NCBI GenBank assembly: GCA_036505275.1 | Contig: DASXTS010000338.1 | Span: 1 to 26,412, forward strand | DNA from: DASXTS01 sp036505275 | GTDB lineage: Bacteria > Actinomycetota > Actinomycetes > Mycobacteriales > Pseudonocardiaceae | Reading direction: 5' to 3' | Length of the DNA stretch: 26,412 nucleotides | Shown here: positions 20,735 to 26,412 of the stretch, piece after piece | How the letters are laid out: each line of letters starts with the position of its first letter | Numbering within the stretch: position 1 is the stretch's first letter | The notes under the pieces: generated by a model | The model's database searches: none | What the model saw: only the letters and a program-made list of their open reading frames with translations | What the model was told of the DNA's origin: nothing | Translations under genes and position numbers: made by a program

Positions 20735-22416
20735 GGCAACTCGATCTCGTCGCGGGCGGCGATCACCGACCGGGCCCGCCGCACCGCGGCGGCCGGCTCC
20801 ATGTCGTTCAGCCCCCCGGTGTCGAGCAGGTCCTGGGCCAGCCGGCCGGCCAGCACCGGCGCGGCGAACGAGGTGCCGCTCCAGGTGCCGAAGCCGTTGC
20901 GGTAGTTGTCCGGGTCGATGGTGCGGCGCGGCAGCCCGCTCGGGTCCGCGGTTTGCACCGACGCGGCGGCGCCGCCGTTGAACGTCTTGGGGAACGTGCT
21001 GACCAGCGCAGCGCCGGCATCCCAGGCCGTGACCCAGTCGCCGCTGTTGGAGAACAGTGCCACCGAGGCGTCCGGGTTGAGGCTGCCGACGCTCAGCAGC
21101 GGTACCTCGTCCTCGCAGACACGGTCGACCATGCCGCCGTCGTGCGGTGTGAACGCCGCCGGGTAGAACGGCCGGAGGGTGGCATCGTTGCCGGCGGCCG
21201 CGACAACGATCACGCCGCGCCGGCCGAGGCTGGCCAGCAGCGAGCGCAGCACCGAGTCGTCCTCCGGCAGCAGCGGGGACTCGTGGTAGTAGCCCAGCGA
21301 GAGCACGACGACGTCGAGGTGGCCGTCCTTGGCCTGGCCGGCCTGCAGCCGGGCGAGCCGGGTGTCCAGCACCGCGAGCGCCCAGTTGAGTTCCGCCTCC
21401 TCCACGATGCCGTCGGAGTGCATCACCCGGATAGCGAGCAGGTCGGCGTCCGGGCAGAGCTGGTGGATCAGGCCGCAGATGAACGTGCCGTGCCCGGAGT
21501 GCGTGTCGAGCACGCCATCCAGCGGGCCGCTGATGTCCCCGCGAATCTCGGGGTCCGGCACCGACGGCGGCAGCCCGGCGGGCTCGCCATCCAGGTCGAC
21601 GTCGGTGCGCACCACTCCGTTGAACCAGGGGTGGGTACCCGCACCGGTGTCCAGCACGGCGACGACCGGACGGCGGGTACGCGGCCTGGTGCGGTGCGGC
21701 GGCGCGCCCACGTACGTGACCGGCGCTCGGCCGCCCCGGCCCGGCTGGCCGTATTCGATGATCGGTCCGGCGGGCGCTCGGCCGTCGCCCGGCAAAACCG
21801 GAGTGCCCTGCATCGACGGCCAGCCGCCGCCGAGCAGGTGGTTGAGGCCGACCCTGGTGAGGTCGGCGAGCCGTTCTGGCGGGGTCGCGGCGCGCATTGC
21901 CTGCAGCACCGGCCACGCGTCGGCGTCGACCGGGGCACTGATCGGGTGCAACCACGCCCGGACCGCGTACGGCGTGCCGTTGTCACCACTGGCCAGCAGC
22001 CGCGCCCTGCGCTGGTCGCGCTCGTCGAGCCGGGGCCGCAGCCGAAACTGCTCCGCGGCGTTCCTCAGCGGCGCGTCGAGACGATCGGCCAGTTCCGCCG
22101 GCACCAGCATGCTGTTTCCGACGTACACCGTCGGCCGCAGCCGCCGGTCATCGTCGGGGCGCCGCACCGCGGTCACCGGGTCCAGCAGGCGGCCGCCGTG
22201 CTCCTGCAGCAGGGTGTCCTGGGGAAACAGCGGGTCGACGTTCCGAATACCGGTGGGCCGCGGGTCCTGCTGGTCCTGCTGCGGTCGGTCCTGCTGGGGT
22301 CGGTCCTGCTGGGGTCGGTCCTGCTGCGGTCGGTCCTGCTGCGGTCGGCCCTGCTGCGGTCGGCCCTGCTGCGGTCGGCGCGGCTGCGGTCGATCCGGCG
22401 GGAACTGGTCGGACAT
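20731..22416 (-). CDS. Intracellular S8 (subtilisin-like) serine peptidase
   Basis: This 561-residue protease has all the subtilisin catalytic elements: Asp256 in VVAVLDTGAG, His309 in HSGHGTFICG, the oxyanion Asn in VVAAAGND, and Ser516 in WSGTSFAAPVLAG. There is no signal peptide or membrane anchor. The N-terminus is instead a Gln/Pro/Arg repeat (RPQQD/RPQQG, about residues 10-50). A region of some 190 residues (about 60-245) follows, unlike a normal inhibitor prodomain. It should therefore act inside the cell. The ATG at 22416 has AAGGTGA just upstream. It is the first gene of the operon, and its stop overlaps the sigma start. Substrates are unknown; operon partners are the first candidates. 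Confidence 0.92.
   Translation of the reverse strand: MSDQFPPDRPQPRRPQQGRPQQGRPQQDRPQQDRPQQDRPQQDRPQQDQQDPRPTGIRNVDPLFPQDTLLQEHGGRLLDPVTAVRRPDDDRRLRPTVYVGNSMLVPAELADRLDAPLRNAAEQFRLRPRLDERDQRRARLLASGDNGTPYAVRAWLHPISAPVDADAWPVLQAMRAATPPERLADLTRVGLNHLLGGGWPSMQGTPVLPGDGRAPAGPIIEYGQPGRGGRAPVTYVGAPPHRTRPRTRRPVVAVLDTGAGTHPWFNGVVRTDVDLDGEPAGLPPSVPDPEIRGDISGPLDGVLDTHSGHGTFICGLIHQLCPDADLLAIRVMHSDGIVEEAELNWALAVLDTRLARLQAGQAKDGHLDVVVLSLGYYHESPLLPEDDSVLRSLLASLGRRGVIVVAAAGNDATLRPFYPAAFTPHDGGMVDRVCEDEVPLLSVGSLNPDASVALFSNSGDWVTAWDAGAALVSTFPKTFNGGAAASVQTADPSGLPRRTIDPDNYRNGFGTWSGTSFAAPVLAGRLAQDLLDTGGLNDMEPAAAVRRARSVIAARDEIELP
22264..22393 (-). repeat. 15-bp coding repeats at the S8 N-terminus
   Basis: About eight units of a 15-base sequence (GGTCCTGCTGCGGTC and near copies on the plus strand) encode RPQQD or RPQQG. 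Units differ at one or two bases. Since 15 is a multiple of three, unit gain or loss would only lengthen or shorten the tail. Confidence 0.9.
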
Positions 22417-22532
22417 CGGTCACCTTCGAGGCTGGTTAGCACGGCGATGCGCCAGTGTTGAGGAACCGATCATGGCACTGATACATGCCGATGCCCAGTG
22501 CTGAACGCTGGGTGACGAGGCAGGATGGGGCC
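22417..22532. promoter_or_regulatory. Divergent promoter region of the protease/sigma operon and the aldo/keto reductase
   Basis: This 116-bp spacer must hold promoters for both directions. Towards the reductase, CAGGAT ends six bases before its ATG. Towards the S8 gene, no consensus sigma-A promoter is clear. CCCAG and CTGGG around 22495-22513 form a short inverted repeat. An ECF-type promoter recognised by the operon's own sigma factor could be here but cannot be defined from one copy. Confidence 0.4.
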
Positions 22533-23519
22533 ATGGAATACACCCACCTCGGACGGACCGGCCTGCGGGTCAGCAGGCTGTGCCTCGGCACCATGAACTT
22601 CGGGCCGGTGACCGAGGAGCCGGACGCGCACGCGATCATGGATCGGGCTCACGAGCACGGCATCAACTTCTTCGACACGGCGAATGTGTACGGCTGGGGG
22701 GCCGGCCGCGGCCGCACCGAGACGATCATCGGCAACTGGTTCGCCAAGGAGTCGGCCAACCGGGACAAGACCGTGTTGGCCACCAAGTTGTACGGCGACA
22801 TGGGCCTCGGCCCGACCAGCGACTGGCCGAACCACGGGCGGTTGTCGGCGTTGAACATCCGCCGGGCCTGTGAGGGCTCGCTGCGCCGGCTGCAGACCGA
22901 CTACATCGACCTCTACCAGTTCCACCACGTCGATCGGCACACGCCGTGGGAGGAGATCTGGCAGGCCTGCGAGACGCTTGTCGCGCAGGGCAAGGTGATC
23001 TACTTCGGCTCGTCCAACTTCGCCGGTTGGCACATCGCGGACGCCCAGGCTGCGGCCCGCGCCCGCGGCTTCTACGGGCTGGTGTCCGAGCAGTCCATCT
23101 ACAACCTGGCGCGGCGCGAGGTCGAGCTGGAGGTGCTGCCGGCCTGCCAGCACCACGGGCTCGGCGTGATCCCGTGGAGCCCGCTGCACGGTGGCCTGCT
23201 CGGCGGCGTGCTCCGCAAGGAGCGCGAGGGCGTGCGCCGTTACCAGGGCCGCGCCGCCGACGACATCAACTCGAAGCGCGAGCAGCTGCAGCGGTTCGAG
23301 GCGCTGTGCGACGAGCTCGGCCGGCCGCCCGGCACGGTGGCGCTGGCCTGGCTGCTCGCCCAGCCGGCGGTCACCGCGCCGATCGCCGGGCCGCGCACCC
23401 AGGAGCAGCTCGACACGGCGCTCGACGCGCTCTCGCTCACCCTCGACGGGGACACCCTGGCCAAGCTCGACGACATCTTCCCCGGCTACCGCACCGCGCC
23501 GGAGCACTATGCGTGGTGA
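22533..23519 (+). CDS. Aldo/keto reductase
   Basis: This NADPH-dependent oxidoreductase is a 328-residue TIM barrel. The catalytic tetrad is present: Asp48 and Tyr53 (FFDTANVYGWG), Lys85 (LATKLYGD) and His131 (LYQFHHVD). Other family stretches are YFGSSNFAGWHIADAQ, EQSIYNLARREVELEVLPAC and GVIPWSPLHGGLLGG, with PIAGPRTQEQLD near the cofactor phosphate. It is closest in style to YghZ/voltage-channel-beta-like members. The substrate is unknown. The ATG at 22533 is chosen because the family starts with MEYTHLGRTGLRVSRL; an upstream GTG/ATG frame adds unrelated residues. Its 3' end overlaps the convergent DedA gene by 13 bases. Confidence 0.92.
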   Translation: MEYTHLGRTGLRVSRLCLGTMNFGPVTEEPDAHAIMDRAHEHGINFFDTANVYGWGAGRGRTETIIGNWFAKESANRDKTVLATKLYGDMGLGPTSDWPNHGRLSALNIRRACEGSLRRLQTDYIDLYQFHHVDRHTPWEEIWQACETLVAQGKVIYFGSSNFAGWHIADAQAAARARGFYGLVSEQSIYNLARREVELEVLPACQHHGLGVIPWSPLHGGLLGGVLRKEREGVRRYQGRAADDINSKREQLQRFEALCDELGRPPGTVALAWLLAQPAVTAPIAGPRTQEQLDTALDALSLTLDGDTLAKLDDIFPGYRTAPEHYAW

Positions 23520-24217
23520 GGTGCCGTGAGCAGTTCCGCGGGCCACAGCACTGCTGGCTGCTCAGGCAGTTCGTTGCTGGCACTGGTACTGGCACGGTAC
23601 GTGGCGAGCTGCCGGCGCAGGTAGACCAGCATCAGGTAGCCGGCGAGGACGCCGGGCGCGGCGAAGACCAGCAGGCGCAGCGGCGAACCCGACTCGCCGA
23701 ACACCGCGGCGGTGGCCGGGCCGACCCAGACGCCCACCACGGCGAAGAACACCGCCCACAGCAAGGCGCCCGGAGCGGCGAACCGCACGAAGTGCCGGTA
23801 CCGCATGCCGAGCACGCCGGCCACCGTCGGCATCACAGCGTTGAGCACCGGCAGGAACTGCACCAGGGTCAGCGCCCGCGCCGCGGGGCCGGCGAGCAGC
23901 CGCTCGGCGGTGTCCCAGCGGCCGCCGCCGATCCACCGGCCGGCCTGGCTGTGCCGCAGCCGCGGCCCGACCCGGCGGCCGACGAAGAAGAACAGCGTCC
24001 AGCTGGCCAGGGTGCCGGCCACCGCGGCCGCCACAATTACCACCACGGTCAGCGCCGGCGGAATCGGGTGGCTGCTGGCCACCACGGTGACCAGCAGCAT
24101 GTCCCCCGGGACCAGCAGGCCGGCCACCGGCGACGCGTCCACGAACATGGCCGCGGTCACCAGCAGCATGACGATCAGCGCCGGCATTGCGCCGATCTGG
24201 TCCAGCAGGGCCTGCAC
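23507..24217 (-). CDS. DedA family membrane protein
   Basis: This 236-residue protein has several membrane segments: ALIVMLLVTAAMFVDASPVAGLLVPGDMLLV, LTVVVIVAAAVAGTLASWTLFFFVG and FAAPGALLWAVFFAVVGVWVG. DedA hallmarks are the PGD (usual PGE) near residue 38 and the re-entrant VQFLPVLNAVMPTVAGVLGM at about residues 118-137. The usual Arg residues of the F.P..R motif are replaced by Leu/Asn, so proton-coupled lipid scrambling or transport may be altered. Family members help move polyprenyl-phosphate or phospholipid carriers. The GTG at 24217 has no Shine-Dalgarno, but TAACGT lies seven bases upstream. Confidence 0.85.
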   Translation of the reverse strand: MQALLDQIGAMPALIVMLLVTAAMFVDASPVAGLLVPGDMLLVTVVASSHPIPPALTVVVIVAAAVAGTLASWTLFFFVGRRVGPRLRHSQAGRWIGGGRWDTAERLLAGPAARALTLVQFLPVLNAVMPTVAGVLGMRYRHFVRFAAPGALLWAVFFAVVGVWVGPATAAVFGESGSPLRLLVFAAPGVLAGYLMLVYLRRQLATYRASTSASNELPEQPAVLWPAELLTAPHHA

Positions 24218-24224
24218 GAAAACG

Positions 24225-24230
24225 ACGTTA
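24225..24230 (-). promoter_or_regulatory. Candidate leaderless -10 element of the DedA gene
   Basis: TAACGT on the minus strand ends seven bases before the GTG at 24217, followed by CGTTTTC and then the start codon. Confidence 0.55.
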
Positions 24231-24288
24231 CGCGCAGTGGCGACACACCGGTATCACAACTGAGAGTCTGTCAGCGAACCGGGGTCCG

Positions 24289-25452
24289 TCAGGGGCTGAG
24301 GATCTCGGTGACCGACGCCGGACCGGCCAGCCCGATGTCGGGCGAGATGGTGTCGTCCAGCTCGATGGCCTCGGCCTGCACGGCGTGCGCCTGCAGCCGG
24401 CCGGCCAATATGTCCTCCGCGTAGTGGCACGCGACCCGGTGCTCCGGCGAGATGCCCACGGCCCTGACCGAGCGCAGCGCCGGTCGCTCGTCGTCGCAGC
24501 GCTCGGGCTGCCGCCATGGGCAGCGGGTGTGGAACCGGCAACCGGTCGGCGGCGCCGCCGGCGAGGGCAGGTCACCGGCCAGCAGGATACGTTCCCGCTC
24601 GTCCTCGACCACCGGGTCGGGCACCGGCACGGCGGACAGCAGCGCCCTGGTGTACGGGTGCAGCGGCACTTCGTACAGCTCGTCGGCGGCCGCCTCCTCG
24701 ACGATGCCACCGAGGTACATCACGCCGACCCGGTCGGAAATGTGCCGTACCACCGCAAGGTCGTGCGCGATCACCAGGTAGGTCAGCCCGAACTCCTCCT
24801 GCAGGTCCTCCAGCAGGTTGATCACCTGCGCCTGCACCGAGACGTCAAGCGCCGACAACGGCTCGTCGGCCACGATCAGATCGGGTTCGACGGCCAGCGC
24901 GCGGGCCACCCCGATCCGCTGCCGCTGGCCGCCGGAGAACTCGTGCGGGTACTTGCGCAGCGCCGAGACCGGCAGCCCGACCGCCGACATCAGCTCCCGC
25001 AGCCGCTCCGCGGTTGCCTGCTTGCCCTTGTCCAGGTTGTGCGCCCGCAGGCCCTCCACCAGCAGGTTCTCCACCGACTGCCGGGGGTCCAGCGAGGACA
25101 GCGGGTCCTGGAACACCATCTGCATCCGCCGCCGCATCAGGCGAAGTGGCTCGCCCTTCATGGTGGCCAGGTCGACGCCGTCGAAGATCACCGATCCGGA
25201 CGTGATCTCCTCCAGCCGCAGCATCGCCCTGCCCAGCGTCGACTTGCCGCAGCCCGACTCGCCGACCAGCCCGTAGGTCTCCCCGCGGCGCACAGTCAGC
25301 GACACCCCGTCCACCGCGTACACGTACCCGATCGTGCGGTCCAGCACGATGCCCCGCTTGATCGGGAAGTGCACCTTGAGGTCGTCGACGACGATCAGCG
25401 CGTCATCCGGTGTCGCTGGCGCCGACTCGGGCTCGGCGATGGCGGCCGTCAT
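24289..25452 (-). CDS. Oligopeptide/dipeptide ABC transporter ATP-binding protein (OppF/DppF type)
   Basis: This 387-residue ATPase energises uptake of peptides or nickel-like substrates. Walker A is GESGCGKST (64-72). The Q-loop is MVFQDP, the signature FSGGQRQR and Walker B VADEPLSALD, followed by the His switch AHD. The C-terminal oligopeptide-type extension has the Cys-rich CRFHTRCPWRQPERC that can hold an iron-sulfur cluster. An unusual tail of about 45 residues (AGRLQAHAVQAEAIELDD onward) follows it. No permease, binding protein or second ATPase gene lies beside it in this window, which is unusual for this family. The start at 25452 has only a weak ribosome site. Confidence 0.92.
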   Translation of the reverse strand: MTAAIAEPESAPATPDDALIVVDDLKVHFPIKRGIVLDRTIGYVYAVDGVSLTVRRGETYGLVGESGCGKSTLGRAMLRLEEITSGSVIFDGVDLATMKGEPLRLMRRRMQMVFQDPLSSLDPRQSVENLLVEGLRAHNLDKGKQATAERLRELMSAVGLPVSALRKYPHEFSGGQRQRIGVARALAVEPDLIVADEPLSALDVSVQAQVINLLEDLQEEFGLTYLVIAHDLAVVRHISDRVGVMYLGGIVEEAAADELYEVPLHPYTRALLSAVPVPDPVVEDERERILLAGDLPSPAAPPTGCRFHTRCPWRQPERCDDERPALRSVRAVGISPEHRVACHYAEDILAGRLQAHAVQAEAIELDDTISPDIGLAGPASVTEILSP

Positions 25453-25645
25453 GGACCCGCATCATGCTCGGTCGGCGGCCCCACCACAACAAAATGGTGC
25501 GCCTCCAAGTACCGCCATTGCACCGTTGATGGGCCGTTAACTACCGCCGTTCCTGGGCGCCGACACTGTGCTGAGGATGCGCGGCCCGCCCGAATCGGCA
25601 CCGCCACATGAATGAGCTTCGAGTTGGACCTGGGCCGCATACCAG
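25453..25645. other. Intergenic region upstream of the ABC ATPase and the toxin-antitoxin module
   Basis: About 190 bp without a gene I can support. Codon bias is absent and there are no long repeats. It must contain the promoter of the ABC ATPase on the minus strand, but no convincing boxes stand out. Confidence 0.5.
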
Positions 25646-25646
25646 A

Positions 25647-25668
25647 GTAGGGCCTACCACGGTAGGAT
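25647..25668 (+). promoter_or_regulatory. Operator/promoter of the VapBC module
   Basis: GTAGG-G-CCTAC (25647-25657) and CTACC-AC-GGTAG (25654-25665) overlap, giving three alternating GTAGG half-sites. The last overlaps TAGGAT (25663-25668), a -10-like hexamer six bases before the GTG at 25675. Ribbon-helix-helix antitoxins typically bind such arrays to repress their own operon. Confidence 0.6.
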
Positions 25669-25674
25669 GGTCGG

Positions 25675-25926
25675 GTGGGCGTGGAGAAGATGAGCGTGTC
25701 GTTCGACCTCGAGTTGGGCACCGCGATCAAGGCGGCGGCCCGCCGGCACTCGCAGAGCGTGTCGGCCTGGATCGCGGAAGCGGTGCGCGATCGGCTCCGC
25801 AACGAGGCGCTGGCCGACGCGGTCACCGCCTGGGAACAGACCTTCGGCGACCTCACCGAGGCCGAGGTGGCCGAGGCGGACCGGGTCCTTGATCACGCCG
25901 CGAAACGGCGAAACAGCGTCGCCTGA
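25675..25926 (+). CDS. vapB: Ribbon-helix-helix antitoxin, VapB type
   Basis: This 83-residue protein starts KMSVSFDLELGTAIKAAARRHSQSVSAWIAEAVRDRL. This is a ribbon-helix-helix DNA-binding fold: beta strand SVSFDL, helix, turn, then helix SVSAWIAEAVR. The acidic C-terminal half (LTEAEVAEADRVLDHA) should wrap around and neutralise the toxin encoded two bases downstream. The GTG at 25675 is used because the -10-like TAGGAT lies six bases before it; GTG at 25681 or ATG at 25690 are alternatives. The operator just upstream implies self-repression. The symbol denotes the VapB class, not a specific orthologue. Confidence 0.85.
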   Translation: MGVEKMSVSFDLELGTAIKAAARRHSQSVSAWIAEAVRDRLRNEALADAVTAWEQTFGDLTEAEVAEADRVLDHAAKRRNSVA

Positions 25927-25928
25927 TC

Positions 25929-26309
25929 ATGAGCCTGGTTCTCGACACCGGCGCGCTGATCGCCTTCGACCGGGGTGACCGCCGGGTCGCCGCGCTCGTC
26001 GAAGCGGTCCGGCGTCGGCGGGAGCACCTCGTGACGTCCTCGGGATGCGTGGCGCAGGCCTGGCGCGAGGGTGGGCCGAGGCAGGCGCTGCTGGCGCGAC
26101 TGCTCATCGGCGTCCACGAACGCGCCCTCGACGCGGCAGTATCCCGACGCCTCGGAACGCTGTGCTCGGTGGCCCGATCCACGGACGTCGTCGACGCCCA
26201 CGTCGCCGCCTTGGCGCACGACGGGGACGTCATCCTCACCAGGGACCCCGACGACCTTCGCACGCTGCTGGCGGGAACGCAGGCCCGCGCGGAGATCGCC
26301 CGCTGCTGA
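25929..26309 (+). CDS. vapC: PIN-domain ribonuclease toxin, VapC type
   Basis: This 126-residue PIN protein cleaves RNA (often tRNA) when freed from its antitoxin. Acidic residues of the active site are Asp6 (VLDTGALIA), Asp86/Asp89 (STDVVDAHVA) and Asp106 (TRDPDDLRTL). The usual second-position Glu lies in a segment reading GCVAQAWREGGPRQALLARLL; the Glu is replaced by Gln at 43 and the nearest is Glu47. This AQxWR variant is a recognised-looking VapC subgroup, so activity is still likely. It starts two bases after the antitoxin stop, in one transcript. A hairpin follows four bases after the stop. Confidence 0.87.
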   Translation: MSLVLDTGALIAFDRGDRRVAALVEAVRRRREHLVTSSGCVAQAWREGGPRQALLARLLIGVHERALDAAVSRRLGTLCSVARSTDVVDAHVAALAHDGDVILTRDPDDLRTLLAGTQARAEIARC

Positions 26310-26312
26310 CAC

Positions 26313-26340
26313 CCGTCGGGCCCCCCGAACATCCCGACGG
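26313..26340 (+). terminator. Hairpin after vapC
   Basis: CCGTCGGG (26313-26320) pairs perfectly with CCCGACGG (26333-26340) around a 12-base loop, directly after the toxin stop. No T-run follows, as is common for GC-rich actinomycetes. Confidence 0.6.
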
Positions 26341-26412
26341 CAGCATTCCAGCGGATGATCTGTATCAGCGGCACGCGCAGCGGCACCGGCTACACAGGAC
26401 GCCGCGTACTGA

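Noticed and set aside
20735..21955. Long upstream extension of the sigma factor frame
   Set aside because: It is the S8 gene read in a second frame. It is Arg/Pro/Gly-rich without motifs, and the sigma factor has a normal start at 20734 with an ATGA overlap.
26353..26412. Possible start of a new gene at the window end (MICISGTRSG...)
   Set aside because: Too short to judge, with no ribosome site and no recognisable motif before the sequence ends.

Overview
The window is GC-rich DNA with strong third-position GC bias and frequent GTG starts, typical of an actinomycete. The block leuA (+) facing away from ask-asd (-) is the arrangement known from mycobacteria and streptomycetes, so the host is most likely a filamentous actinomycete (Pseudonocardiaceae- or Micromonosporaceae-like). 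I cannot name a genus from the sequence alone.

Positions 1-5,100 form a decayed accessory region, all on the minus strand. It holds a frameshifted zinc alcohol dehydrogenase fragment, an NTF2-like gene, and three tandem copies of a secreted Cu/Zn superoxide dismutase gene (two intact, one truncated and frameshifted). These are followed by a cupin gene, an SDR remnant, a small secreted protein with an EF-hand-like loop, and the C-terminal half of an MFS transporter. Positions 5,100-10,600 are housekeeping and accessory enzymes: a VOC-GrpB pair, an S9 peptidase, an FMN reductase, a DCC-family thiol protein and an MFS exporter. An unusual nested palindrome with four 16-bp units separates the last two.

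Positions 10,550-15,800 carry amino-acid biosynthesis. ask and asd are translationally coupled on the minus strand and feed lysine, threonine and methionine synthesis; leuA on the plus strand starts leucine synthesis. leuA has a candidate leaderless leader peptide with two adjacent Leu codons running into an 11-bp hairpin, which suggests attenuation. A palindrome related to the one at 9.2 kb follows leuA.

Positions 16,780-22,416 hold the most interesting locus. It is a four-gene minus-strand operon: a subtilisin-like S8 protease without a signal peptide, an ECF-type sigma factor, a 171-residue protein with a predicted beta C-terminus, and a 926-residue helical-repeat/CHAT (caspase-like) protease. 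The first three genes are joined by ATGA overlaps and the fourth follows 25 bases later. Two proteases of unrelated clans linked to a transcription factor suggest an intracellular proteolytic signalling or cell-death/defence circuit.

Positions 22,500-26,412 contain an aldo/keto reductase, a DedA-family membrane protein, an oligopeptide ABC ATPase with no transporter partners beside it, and a VapBC-type toxin-antitoxin module with an operator of repeated GTAGG half-sites. Several genes in the window have an nAnnnT hexamer 6-8 bases before the start codon and no Shine-Dalgarno, which points to leaderless transcription.
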